Of a stretch of DNA of 64,000 nucleotides, positions 7,718 to 16,787 are shown piece after piece. The notes under the pieces are model-generated. The model was not told the DNA's origin. It saw only the letters and a program-made list of their open reading frames with translations, and did not search any database. Position 1 is the stretch's first letter; every line of letters starts with the position of its first letter. Position numbers and translations under genes: made by a program. This DNA comes from CAXMNX01 sp964194845 (GTDB lineage Bacteria; Pseudomonadota; Alphaproteobacteria; Rhodobacterales; Rhodobacteraceae), in NCBI GenBank assembly GCA_964194845.1, contig CAXMNX010000017.1, positions 62,001-126,000 of the forward strand, read 5' to 3'.

Positions 7718-10369
7718 TTAGCCCTCCATTAATTTCATTACCGCGGCGATTGCCGCATCCGCGTTGTCCGCGTTTTCGCCGCCGCCGCGTGCCATATCCG
7801 CGCGGCCACCGCCGCCCTTGCCGCCGAGTTCCGCGACCGCAGCGCGGACCATATCGACCGCCGATAGATCGTCGGTCAGATCACCGGTCACGCCCGCAGC
7901 GACCGCCGCTTTGTCACCGGTGTCAGCAATCAGAAGAACCGCCCCGGAACCCAGGCGCGCTTTGTGCTCGTCGATCAACGGCGGCAAATCCTTGCCGCTG
8001 ACACCGCTAAGAACTTGGGCGTGAAAGGCAATCCCGTTGACCGACAGCGCGTCAATCTCGGCACCGCCGCCACCCATAGCAAGTTGTCGCCGCAAATCCG
8101 CAACTTCGCCAGCTAGCGCCTTTCGTTCATCTTGAAGCGCGCTAATTCGACCGATGACCTCGGCGGGCTGGGCTTTTAGTTGTAGCGCCACTTCAGACAG
8201 CCGATTGTCCTGATCCGAAAGATGTCGGAAAGCAGCCTCGCCGGTCAGCGCTTCGATCCGGCGCACGCCCGCCGACGACGCACTGTCGCCAAGGGCCACA
8301 AAGACACCAATATCGCCGGTGCGCTGCACATGAGTGCCACCGCAAAGCTCGATGGAATAGGTCCGACCATCCAGGCCCTTGCCAGTGTCCCCGGACCCCA
8401 TCGAGACAACACGAACTTCATCGCCGTATTTCTCGCCAAAAAGCGCCTGCGCTCCGATCTCGCGCGCCTCATCCGGTGTCATAATCCGGGTCTCGACGGG
8501 GGTGTTTTGGCGTATAAAGGCATTCACCTCGCGCTCAATTCCCCTAAGCTCGTCACCCGACAGCGCCATGTTATGGCTGAAATCGAAGCGCAAACGATCC
8601 GGGGCGTTCAATGACCCACGCTGTGCCACGTGATCACCGAGCGCCTGCCTGAGTGCTTCGTGCAGCAGATGCGTGCCGGAATGGTTCGCGCGAATAGAAG
8701 TGCGGCGGCCATGATCAACTGCCAGTTCGGCCCCGTCGCCGACCGTAATTGTTCCTTCAAGAACCGTGCTGAAGTGTATGAAAACACCGGCAGATTTTTT
8801 GGTATCTGTAATGCGCGCAAAGCCGGTTTCGGACTTCAGCGTTCCGGTGTCGCCAACCTGACCACCCGCTTCAGCATAGAACGGTGTCTGGTTCACGACA
8901 ATCTGTACCGCCTCGCCCTTCCCGGCAGATGAAACCGGCGCGCCGTCCTGCACCAGCGCAAGCACCTGACCCTCGGCAACTTCGGTGTCATAGCCCAAAA
9001 ACTCGGTCGCCCCATGTTCTTCAGCCAGATCGAACCAGATCGTCGCATCCTTAGTCTCCCCCGATCCCGCCCAGGCCGCCCGTGCCTTTGCTTTTTGTTC
9101 AGCCATGGCCGCGTCAAACCCGGAAACATCCACCGAAAGCCCCTTCTCGCGCAACGCATCCTGGGTCAGATCAAGCGGGAAGCCGAAAGTGTCGTAAAGT
9201 TTGAATGCGGCCTCGCCCGGAAGATCGGTGCCGCCGGGAAGCTTTGCCAATTCATCGTCCAAAAGCCGCAAACCCCGATCCAGCGTTTCCAGGAACCGGC
9301 CTTCTTCTAGCCTGAGCGTCTCTTCGATCAGCGCCTGCGCGCGGCCAAGTTCAGGATAGGCCTGCCCCATCTCGGTCACCAGCGAAGGAACAAGCCGATA
9401 CATGACCGGGTCTTTCGCGCCCAGAAGATGGGCGTGGCGCATCGCGCGCCGCATGATCCGCCTCAGCACATAACCACGGCCCTCGTTCGAGGGCATCACG
9501 CCATCGGCGATCAGAAACGAAGTCGAACGCAGGTGATCCGCGATCACGCGGTTATGCACCTTGCCGGGGCCGTCCGGATCGCTGGACGTGGCGTTTGCCG
9601 CAGCCTCGATCAGCGCCCGCATCAGGTCGGTATCATAATTGTCGTGCTTGCCTTGCAAAAGCGCGCCGACGCGTTCCAGCCCCATGCCGGTGTCGATGGA
9701 TTGCGCCGCCAGTTCGCGGCGGCTGCCATCCTCAAGCTGCTCGAATTGCATGAAAACAAGGTTCCAGATCTCGATGAACCGGTCGCCGTGCTCGTCCGCG
9801 CTGCCCGGCGGGCCGCCCCAGATGTGATCGCCGTGGTCGTAGAAAATCTCGGAGGATGGCCCACAGGGACCCGTCGGTCCCATCATCCAGAAATTATCGT
9901 CCGTCGCGATGCGGATGATACGATCATCAGGCAGGCCCGCGTGCTTTTTCCAGATATCCGCCGCCTCGTCATCGGTGTGATAAACCGTGACCAGCAATTT
10001 CGATGCGTCGATGCCAAAGTCTTTGGTCAACAGATCCCAGGCGAACGGGATCGCGTCGTCCTTGAAATAATCTCCAAAGGAAAAATTGCCCAGCATCTCG
10101 AAAAACGTGTGGTGTCGCGCGGTGTATCCGACGTTATCCAGATCATTGTGTTTGCCACCCGCCCGCACGCAGCGCTGTGAAGTCGCGGCGCGTTTGTAGT
10201 CGCGATGTTCGACACCTGTGAAAAGATTTTTGAACTGCACCATCCCCGAATTCACGAACATCAGTGTTGGATCATTGCGCGGAACAAGCGGCGAGCTGTC
10301 GACGACGCGGTGGTCGTTCTGTTCAAAGAAGCTCAAAAAGGAAGAGCGGATCTCGTTGAGGCTGATCAT
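7718..10369 (-). CDS. alaS: alanyl-tRNA synthetase
   Basis: Class II synthetase of 883 residues. The N-terminal catalytic domain starts IRSSFLSFFEQNDHRVVDSSPLVPRNDPTLMFVNSGM. The editing domain carries NHSGTHLLHEALR (the HxxxH zinc motif) and the CGGTHV C-terminal metal ligands. A DHHA1-type C-Ala domain rich in Gly (LGGKGGGGRADMARGGG) closes the protein. The full family length is present. No strong ribosome site precedes the ATG. It lies 344 bp downstream of recA on the same strand. Confidence 0.97.
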   Translation of the reverse strand: MISLNEIRSSFLSFFEQNDHRVVDSSPLVPRNDPTLMFVNSGMVQFKNLFTGVEHRDYKRAATSQRCVRAGGKHNDLDNVGYTARHHTFFEMLGNFSFGDYFKDDAIPFAWDLLTKDFGIDASKLLVTVYHTDDEAADIWKKHAGLPDDRIIRIATDDNFWMMGPTGPCGPSSEIFYDHGDHIWGGPPGSADEHGDRFIEIWNLVFMQFEQLEDGSRRELAAQSIDTGMGLERVGALLQGKHDNYDTDLMRALIEAAANATSSDPDGPGKVHNRVIADHLRSTSFLIADGVMPSNEGRGYVLRRIMRRAMRHAHLLGAKDPVMYRLVPSLVTEMGQAYPELGRAQALIEETLRLEEGRFLETLDRGLRLLDDELAKLPGGTDLPGEAAFKLYDTFGFPLDLTQDALREKGLSVDVSGFDAAMAEQKAKARAAWAGSGETKDATIWFDLAEEHGATEFLGYDTEVAEGQVLALVQDGAPVSSAGKGEAVQIVVNQTPFYAEAGGQVGDTGTLKSETGFARITDTKKSAGVFIHFSTVLEGTITVGDGAELAVDHGRRTSIRANHSGTHLLHEALRQALGDHVAQRGSLNAPDRLRFDFSHNMALSGDELRGIEREVNAFIRQNTPVETRIMTPDEAREIGAQALFGEKYGDEVRVVSMGSGDTGKGLDGRTYSIELCGGTHVQRTGDIGVFVALGDSASSAGVRRIEALTGEAAFRHLSDQDNRLSEVALQLKAQPAEVIGRISALQDERKALAGEVADLRRQLAMGGGGAEIDALSVNGIAFHAQVLSGVSGKDLPPLIDEHKARLGSGAVLLIADTGDKAAVAAGVTGDLTDDLSAVDMVRAAVAELGGKGGGGRADMARGGGENADNADAAIAAVMKLMEG

Positions 10370-10470
10370 GGAGCACGCAGGTTAGCTAAGGCCGAGCCTT
10401 CCGATACCGTTTTCGCAACAAGGGGTAAAGCGCAGTTCGCGACCGCGGTGAATGCGCCTTATGCAGAGCG

Positions 10471-10525
10471 GGGGTGCGAGGGGCCGACCCCTCGCGCTCC
10501 GCGGAGTATTTTCACCAGGAAGAAT
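10471..10525. repeat. REP-like palindromic repeat, copy 1
   Basis: The segment contains a perfect 8-bp hairpin (GCGAGGGG, loop CCGA, CCCCTCGC), then the palindrome CTCCGCGGAG, then AGTATTTTCACCAGGAAGAA. A diverged copy lies at 20164-20205 on the other strand: CCCTCGCGCT, AGAGTATTT, ACCAGGAAGAA. The shared order of elements between unrelated genes indicates a dispersed intergenic repeat. Confidence 0.6.
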
Positions 10526-10647
10526 GGGAAAAGACGCCGCCTTCACAAGCAGCGCCTTGACGAAGAAGTTTCCTTCTTCCTGGGCGGTCATCGGCGCCCC
10601 CGCCTGTACGGCACCGACAATTTGAAACAATTTTTCTTTCTTCCTGG
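10515..10647. repeat. inverted copies of CCAGGAAGAA
   Basis: CCAGGAAGAA at 10515-10524 is matched exactly by its reverse complement at 10574-10583 and again at 10638-10647. The first pair could form a long hairpin downstream of recA. They look like tails of overlapping copies of the dispersed repeat. Confidence 0.55.
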
Positions 10648-10713
10648 TTGAATTATGCCCACCGGAGGCGAAAACCGGCCGTCGATCCAGCGGCGACGCA
10701 AGGCAATGTAGAA

Positions 10714-11796
10714 TTATGCCTCGATCAAACCGTCGTCGTCGTCGCTGACAACTTCTGCTTTTTTCTCGAAGTCCAGCCCATGGGCCGCGCGGATTTTGTC
10801 TTCGATTTCCCAGGCGGTATCGGCGTTTTCCTTCAGGAACACCTTGGCGTTTTCGCGTCCCTGCCCGATGCGTTCGTCGGCATAGCTATACCAGGACCCC
10901 GATTTCTCGACCACGCCCGCTTTGACCCCAAGATCAATAAGTTCGCCCGTTTTCGAGATACCTTCGCCATACATGATATCGAACTCGACCTGCTTGAAGG
11001 GTGGTGCGACCTTGTTCTTTACCACTTTCACGCGGGTCGCATTGCCGACAATCTCGTCACGATCCTTGATCGCGCCGATCCGGCGGATATCAAGGCGAAC
11101 GGAGGAATAAAACTTCAGCGCATTGCCGCCCGTCGTCGTTTCGGGCGAACCAAACATCACACCGATCTTCATCCGGATCTGGTTGATGAAGATCACCATG
11201 CATTTCGAGCGCGCAATCGAACTGGTCAGTTTGCGCATCGCCTGGCTCATCAGACGGGCATGTACGCCGACGCTTGCGTCACCCATGTCGCCTTCCAGTT
11301 CCGACTTCGGGGTCAGGGCCGCAACTGAATCGATCACAACCATCGCCACCGCGCCCGAGCGCACCAGCGTATCAACAATCTCAAGCGCCTGTTCGCCAGT
11401 GTCGGGCTGCGAGATCAGCAGTTCTTCCAGGTTCACGCCCAGTTTCTTGGCATATTGCGGATCAAGCGCATGTTCGGCGTCGACAAAGGCGCAGACACCG
11501 CCGGTCTTCTGCTCTTCCGCCACGCAATGCAGCGTCAGTGTCGTCTTGCCGGATGATTCTGGCCCATAAATCTCAACGACCCGGCCCTTTGGCAGACCGC
11601 CGATGCCCAGCGCGATATCAAGGCCCAGTGACCCGGTCGAGGTTGCCTCGATCTCGGGGATCACGTTGTCGCCGCCGAGCTTCATGATCGAGCCCTTGCC
11701 GAACTGTCGTTCGATCTGTGCAAGTGCAGATTCGAGCGCTTTCGACTTGTCGCTTGTTTTTTTGTCGGTCATGTCCAGAATTTCAGCTGCACCCAT
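10714..11796 (-). CDS. recA: recombinase A
   Basis: RecA forms filaments on single-stranded DNA, promotes strand exchange and stimulates LexA self-cleavage. The P-loop GPESSGKTTL, the IERQFGKGSIMKLG N-terminus and the acidic C-terminal tail DDDDGLIEA are present. I choose the ATG at 11796 (360 residues, MGAAEILDM...) because AAGGA stands about nine bases upstream and this N-terminus matches other Rhodobacterales RecAs; the open frame continues to 11904 but that part crosses the promoter and LexA box. A start at 11772 is possible. Confidence 0.96.
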   Translation of the reverse strand: MGAAEILDMTDKKTSDKSKALESALAQIERQFGKGSIMKLGGDNVIPEIEATSTGSLGLDIALGIGGLPKGRVVEIYGPESSGKTTLTLHCVAEEQKTGGVCAFVDAEHALDPQYAKKLGVNLEELLISQPDTGEQALEIVDTLVRSGAVAMVVIDSVAALTPKSELEGDMGDASVGVHARLMSQAMRKLTSSIARSKCMVIFINQIRMKIGVMFGSPETTTGGNALKFYSSVRLDIRRIGAIKDRDEIVGNATRVKVVKNKVAPPFKQVEFDIMYGEGISKTGELIDLGVKAGVVEKSGSWYSYADERIGQGRENAKVFLKENADTAWEIEDKIRAAHGLDFEKKAEVVSDDDDGLIEA

Positions 11797-11847
11797 TGGT
11801 CCTATTTCCTTATTCCATAGCCGCAGACCCGCGGCAATGATGCTCAT

Positions 11848-11862
11848 GTTCGCTTCTTGTTC
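11848..11862 (-). promoter_or_regulatory. LexA (SOS) box of recA
   Basis: On the plus strand the sequence reads GTTC-GCTTCTT-GTTC, which on the gene strand is GAAC-N7-GAAC, the LexA operator of alphaproteobacteria. It lies 52 bp upstream of the chosen recA start and just downstream of the proposed -10. Confidence 0.88.
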
Positions 11863-11872
11863 TTGTTTCGCG

Positions 11873-11901
11873 TGTATGGGACCAAAACGAGAACACTTCA
11901 A
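11873..11901 (-). promoter_or_regulatory. recA promoter candidate
   Basis: Reading on the minus strand, TTGAAG at 11901-11896 is followed after exactly 17 bases by CATACA at 11878-11873. The spacing is ideal, the -10 is weak, and the LexA box lies where initiation would occur, as expected for a repressed promoter. Confidence 0.5.
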
Positions 11902-11952
11902 CAACTTTATTCAAATACTCTGTACCCGGCGGATTAACAGGACGTTACCGCG

Positions 11953-14219
11953 CTAGGAGAGCTGGCGCTGAACCACGTTGGTCAGTTGCGTCAGGGAAAA
12001 CGGCTTGGGCAGGAAGACCGAGTTTGGAACCCGCGCCTAATTTTCCGCCAGGCTTTCTTCGGCATATCCTGACACGAAGACAACGCGTGTATTGGGGCGA
12101 TCTTTGAGAGCTTGGCGCACCCAGGTCGGGCCGTCCAGCCCGGGCATGATGACGTCGGTGACAAACACGTCTATCTCAAGCTCTTGATTTTCTAATATTT
12201 TCAATGCAGCTTCCGCATTTTCCGCTTCCAGGACGGTATAGCCGCGCATTCTGAGCGCCCGCGAAGCAAACGCCCGTACCGGCGCCTCATCTTCAACCAA
12301 AAGGATCACGCCTTCGCCGCGTGGGGTCGCGTAAGAGACCGGCTTTTCTTGTTCAGCAATTGGTGACGCGGGCCTGCGGTGCGCCGGAAAAAACAGCGTA
12401 AATCTGGTGCCCTTTCCAACCTCGCTTTCGGCAAAAATAAAGCCACCGGTTTGTTTGACGATGCCATAGGCGGTGGAAAGCCCCAGCCCGGTGCCCTCGC
12501 CGATTTTTTTGGTCGTGAAAAATGGTTCGAAGATCTTTGGCAGCTTGTCAGGGTCAATTCCCTGCCCGCGGTCGGAAATTTCAACGACAATGTAATCGCC
12601 AGGCGGCACTTTCGCGCGGTCACGTTCAAGTTCGGCTTTGACCGCCTTGGGCCGCACACGAATTTCGATCGGACCCCCATCGGGCATCGCATCGCGGGCG
12701 TTCACGACCAGGTTCATGACCACCTGCTCAAACTGCCGCCGATCGGCGCGAATGACCCGATCCGTGTCTTCGATCTTCAGATCCAGCGTGACTTTCTCGC
12801 CGACCAGCCGGTTCAAGAGGTGCGTGAGGTCGGACATCGTGTCGCGGAGGTCCAGCGGTTGTGGTTTCAGGTTTTGCTTTCGCGAAAAAGCCAGCAACTG
12901 GCCCACCAGGCTTGCAGCCCGATTGGCATTTTGACTGATCTGTACAAGATCGGAATAGTCGGGATCGCCCTCGTCGTGGCGCAAAAGCAGCAGATCGCAA
13001 TGGCCGCTGATTGCGGTCAGCAGATTATTGAAATCATGCGCAACACCTCCTGCCAGCTGACCGATTGCCTGCATTTTCTGGCTTTGGACAAACTGCGCTT
13101 CGAGCGATTTAAGCTCGGTGGCGTCGTTCAGGATCCCGACCAGTCGCGTTTGGCCCTTCTCAACCACGCGCCCGACCGAGATTTGCAGATAAGGCTCTTT
13201 GCCCGGCAGCGTTGCCCGAACGAACTCTGATTTCAGCAGCCCGCGTCCCGCCGCCGCGTCGGCAAGCCATTCGCTGATCGGCCGCCCCATGCCTTCGACC
13301 AGATCGTAAAGCGGCGGCAGCGTGCCCTCTGTCAATGACAGCAATTGCCGCGCTGGCGCGTTGGCCGATGTGATTGATCCATCGACCGCGATCTCCAGAA
13401 CCGGAACCGGCAACCCATCTAGTACACCGACTTCGGGCGCGGTTAGTGGCGCGCCGGGCAGATTTTCGACCGCGATAGACTGCTCTTGTGCAACATAGAC
13501 AATGTCGCGACGGCCATTTTCAGGTGCCAAGGCAATTGCCCGATGGCCAGCGAGCTCAGGCGGCGATCTTCCGACGACGTCGATATCCTTGAATTTCTCC
13601 TGTGCCGATGCGTTGGCCTTTTCGATGGTTCCGTCCTCGGCAGCGACAATGTCGGCATTGATCCCGAAAACACGCTCAACGCCGCGCTCCGGTCAAAGGT
13701 CTCCAGACGCCAGGCAAGCAAATCCTCGGCGGCAAGGCGCACCCCGACCCGCATCAGGTGCAACCGTGTCTGAACATCCTCGAAGGCATCGCCGCCAAGC
13801 GAAGCGGCGATAATGAGCCGTTCAATCAGACCGTCGGCAGATGCAATTTGCGGCCTTAGAACTGCCGCCATGCTGCCCGCCGGTTCCGCCCCCAACGCAA
13901 CCGCTTCGGCGTTCGCGAACAAAAGCCGCCCCTTTCGGTTTGTCAGCAATACCGGTGTCGCCGCAACTCCTGCATGTTTCCGCAACTGCCGGAGACTGAG
14001 AAATTGCGCGAATTTCTGTCGCAGTTGCGCCGCCCAGATCAATCCGCCCGCGGCGAACAATCCCGCCGCCGCGCCAAGTGCGACAATCCCCAAAGGCACC
14101 GAAGGCATCAACAGTGCGATGGCAAGCACCAACCCTGAGCTGCCAAACAGCGGCCATGGCCGCAGCACGCCCGTCAATGGCCCCGATACGGCACCGTTTG
14201 GTTCGACCGTTGATGTCAT
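11953..14219 (-). pseudogene. cckA: disrupted cckA: hybrid histidine kinase with frameshift and premature stop
   Basis: CckA is the membrane hybrid kinase at the top of the CckA-ChpT-CtrA phosphorelay. From the ATG at 14219 the frame gives two membrane helices and a PAS region, then breaks near 13663-13670: up to there it reads ...RSAALSVF, and the continuation GINADIVAAEDGTIEKANA lies in the -1 frame. That second frame holds another PAS, the H-box GVAHDFNNLL, an HATPase domain (VVNARDAMPDGG, DRGQGIDPDKL, GLGLSTAYGI) and a receiver domain with the phospho-acceptor VTDVIMPG. It meets an in-frame TAG at 12037-12039 after GYAEESLAEN. Beyond it 27 codons still read as the receiver end (VPNSVFLPKPFSLTQL...) to a TAG at 11953, so the conserved KPF lysine is lost. 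One inserted base would heal the frameshift. Both lesions could be sequence errors. Confidence 0.85.
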
Positions 14220-14264
14220 CCACGCCCCTTCGACATGCAGTCTGATTAAGGGTCGTAGAAAATC

Positions 14265-14280
14265 GTTAACCGGTTCTTAA
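14265..14280 (-). promoter_or_regulatory. CtrA binding site upstream of cckA
   Basis: On the gene strand the sequence is TTAA-GAACCGG-TTAAC, an exact match to the CtrA full site TTAA-N7-TTAAC. It overlaps the stop codon of the rsmB-like gene and ends 45 bp before the cckA start, so cckA probably has its own CtrA-controlled promoter. Confidence 0.7.
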
Positions 14281-15452
14281 CGTCTGGCGTCAGGGGCCTT
14301 TAAAACAGCCAAATAAAAGCCGTCGCCACCGTCCAGCAGATTTGCCCGCCACGTGTCCATCTGCGTCCAATCCGGGTTACGCGCCAGGAAATCGTCGATG
14401 CGTTCGTCGTTTTCCTTGTTCAGAAGCGAACAGGTAATATAGGCCAGATGCCCGCCGGGCCGGACAAAATCCGTGGCCGCGGCAAGGATCGCGTCTTGTG
14501 TTGCCGCCAATTTATTCAGCATCCGGCTGTCCAGCCGCCACTTTGCCTCGGGCTGTCGCCGCCATGCGCCCGATCCAGAACATGGCGCATCGCAGACCAC
14601 CAGATCGAATGTTCCGGCTGGCTTTGTCGTGATGGCAATCTGCGCGCCCGCACGCACCGCGCGCGGCTCAACGTCACCCATGCGGGCAGCGCTGATATCA
14701 TGCGCCACAATTCGTGCCGGGGCATGGGCTGCCATCGCCAGCGCCTTTCCACCACCGCCCGCGCAATAATCCAGCACGCTGGCATCCGGCAGCAACGGCG
14801 AAATACGTTCAATCACGGCCTGCGATGAGACGTCCTGAAATTCAACCAATCCATCACGTACGGCAGCCGAGGCTGAAAGTTTTCGCGCATTTCCGTCGAT
14901 GGCAATCGCGGTTTCCGCCAGCTCGTGCGGACGCGCGTCAAACCCCTCCGATATAAGGCGGTCCATTGCTTTGTCGCGCGTGCCTTTAAGAATGTTTGAA
15001 CGCAGAAAAACCGGTGCTCTTTCGCGCAGGCGCAAAAGCACGACTTCGGCATCGCCGCCAAGGGCCTGTTCAAGCAGAGGCAACAGCCAATCCGGGACAT
15101 CGCAGCGCACCGCCATCGGCGCCTCGGTCAGCGGTTTCGGCAATTGGCATTCCGGGTAGCTTAATGGTGGGGGCGCGTGGCGGCTGCCCGTAAAGACCGC
15201 TGTCGGATCAATACCGTGCGCGCGGCAGTACCCCAGCATCGCGGCGCGCCCGCTCGGGCCACCGCCAAGCCACGCAAACGACCTTCGGCACCGAACCGCT
15301 TCAAAGACCAGATCCCGGATGGCAGCGCGGTCGCCGGACCCTGCAAAGCGGCTGCGCCGCGCCCAGGTTGTCAGCGTCTTCTCAGCGGCTTCGCCTGCCA
15401 AAATTCGATCGGTAAGTTCGGCGGCCGTTTCAATTCGCGCAGCCGGTGTCAC
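14277..15452 (-). CDS. RsmB/NOP family RNA (cytosine-5) methyltransferase
   Basis: The 391-residue protein has an N-terminal NusB-like helical region (AELTDRILAG...TTWARRSRFAGSGDRAAIRDLVFEAV) and a C-terminal SAM-dependent domain. Motif I is VLDYCAGGGGKALAMA, motif IV is VCDAPCSGSGAWRR with the release cysteine, and motif VI is ITCSLLNKENDE with the catalytic cysteine. These mark an m5C RNA methyltransferase, probably acting on 16S rRNA. It sits between a proline-rich membrane protein gene and cckA, all in one direction downstream of guaB. Confidence 0.9.
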   Translation of the reverse strand: MTPAARIETAAELTDRILAGEAAEKTLTTWARRSRFAGSGDRAAIRDLVFEAVRCRRSFAWLGGGPSGRAAMLGYCRAHGIDPTAVFTGSRHAPPPLSYPECQLPKPLTEAPMAVRCDVPDWLLPLLEQALGGDAEVVLLRLRERAPVFLRSNILKGTRDKAMDRLISEGFDARPHELAETAIAIDGNARKLSASAAVRDGLVEFQDVSSQAVIERISPLLPDASVLDYCAGGGGKALAMAAHAPARIVAHDISAARMGDVEPRAVRAGAQIAITTKPAGTFDLVVCDAPCSGSGAWRRQPEAKWRLDSRMLNKLAATQDAILAAATDFVRPGGHLAYITCSLLNKENDERIDDFLARNPDWTQMDTWRANLLDGGDGFYLAVLKAPDARR

Positions 15453-15512
15453 CTGCTACCCCTCTCCCGTGGATAGGCAGTCTGTCTCAAAGCGCGGCGA
15501 ATTGCGCAAGAC

Positions 15513-16712
15513 TTATTGAGTGAGCGGCACCAACACCGGACGCGGAACAGGTTGGATGGCGTCAAAAGACACGCCCGCAAGAACCGACGGCAGCGCGACA
15601 AGGCGCGTTGGGTCGCCCGAGATGCGTTCAATTACCGACAACGCCAATCGCGGCGCGGCTGGCGCTGTTTGCCGGGCATTTGGCAACGCCGTGGCTGCTG
15701 GCGGCAAATCGACACCAGCTGTTGGCGCGCCAGGCGGTAAGGCATCAAATGGCGCGATAATGCGCAAAAACGATGGGGGACGTGGCCGGTTCGCGGGCAA
15801 GCGAAGTTTGGGTGCAGTATCACTGGCCGGGCGCCGGTCGTTGGCTGAAGTGGCGCTTGGGAGCCCGATAAGCGGCGAGGTCAAACCGAGCGCCGGTTGA
15901 AGACCAAAGTATGGCGGCACAGGAATAACAGCTCTCGGCTGCCACGGCGAATAAACCACAAGCGGTCCCGTTCCAATGGCGATCAGAAACAGCGCCGCAA
16001 GGCCTATCCACGCCGGCACAAGCCGTTTTCTGTTCCTGGCTGTGCTGTCACTGGATGCGGTCGGCTTTGCGGCTTCTGGCGCGGCCAGCACTTCAAACTC
16101 GACCTTGTCCTTCTGCTGAAGCCAGGGTCGCGACGCGCTGGGCGGCGGCGGTGGATCGGTCAGCTGCAAAAGCAGGGAAACCGGAGCTTCAGGTACATCA
16201 TAACCGAAATTTGGCTCGTCAAAAACTTTGTCAACCGGAGTTCGCGAACGGATTGTCGGACGCACGATGTCGTCTTCGACAATCGGGCTCTGAGTTGGTT
16301 CGTCGAGCGGCGTTGCGTCGTCTGGCTTTGCTTCTATCGCTGACGTTTCGTCCGCCCTTTCTCCAGCCCCTGGAAACCAGTTGCGCCCTGGCATCGGCTT
16401 TGACGCCGTTGGTTCAGCCTCCACATTTTTGTCCAAACCGGTCACGCGCTTCAGCACGTCCATGCGATCCAGAAAATCAAATTCCTTTTCGGCCTTCGCC
16501 GTAAGCTCTACCAAGACCTCCCGACCCTCGGTCGCTTCATCTTCCCATGGTTTTCTTGGTTGTCGGCGGGCACCGTCGTTGCGCCCCATCTCTTTCATAG
16601 CCTGCGCACGCCTTTCGCGCGCCTCGGAAAGCCGTTCCTGCCAGCGCACATCGCTTTGCAGGTCGACCACGCTCGGTCCCGCGTCACCAGATTTGGCGGC
16701 TTTTTCGGCCAT
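15513..16712 (-). CDS. uncharacterised proline-rich single-pass membrane protein
   Basis: I do not recognise this 399-residue protein. The N-terminal half is charged, with RWQERLSEARERRAQAMKEM and an acidic linker. One membrane helix (AWIGLAALFLIAIGTGPLVVY) lies around residues 225-250, followed by a Pro/Ala-rich tail that would be periplasmic. The start at 16712 is preceded by GAGGGG. It is transcribed with guaB upstream (75 bp gap) and the rRNA methyltransferase downstream (60 bp gap). Confidence 0.75.
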   Translation of the reverse strand: MAEKAAKSGDAGPSVVDLQSDVRWQERLSEARERRAQAMKEMGRNDGARRQPRKPWEDEATEGREVLVELTAKAEKEFDFLDRMDVLKRVTGLDKNVEAEPTASKPMPGRNWFPGAGERADETSAIEAKPDDATPLDEPTQSPIVEDDIVRPTIRSRTPVDKVFDEPNFGYDVPEAPVSLLLQLTDPPPPPSASRPWLQQKDKVEFEVLAAPEAAKPTASSDSTARNRKRLVPAWIGLAALFLIAIGTGPLVVYSPWQPRAVIPVPPYFGLQPALGLTSPLIGLPSATSANDRRPASDTAPKLRLPANRPRPPSFLRIIAPFDALPPGAPTAGVDLPPAATALPNARQTAPAAPRLALSVIERISGDPTRLVALPSVLAGVSFDAIQPVPRPVLVPLTQ

Positions 16713-16787
16713 TTCCCCTCGCAAACTCGCAACACATCTTCGGGCCGATTGCCCAAATACGACTGCTCGAGGGTCCTCAGGCCCTTA

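Larger units (their letters stand above)
10370..10713. other. recA-alaS intergenic region, no gene
   Basis: The 344 bp between recA and alaS hold no convincing coding sequence. They contain a hairpin-forming repeat (10471-10525) and three copies of a CCAGGAAGAA sequence in two orientations, described separately. The open frames here lack family resemblance and ribosome sites. Confidence 0.7.

Noticed and set aside
9428..10180. 250-residue open frame antisense to alaS
   Set aside because: It is the complement of a highly conserved gene in GC-rich DNA, with no family resemblance and no ribosome site.
11934..11948. CtrA-like site TTAA-N7-TTAC between recA and cckA
   Set aside because: One mismatch, about 140 bp from the recA start and upstream of a clear LexA-controlled promoter; too weak without support.
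12379..13230. 283-residue open frame antisense to cckA
   Set aside because: The opposite strand encodes clear kinase domains; the antisense product looks like translated complement.
13663..13670. Programmed -1 frameshifting as the explanation for the split cckA
   Set aside because: The site G-TTT-TCG is not a canonical slippery heptamer, relatives encode cckA in one frame, and the separate stop codon at 12037 favours decay or sequence error.
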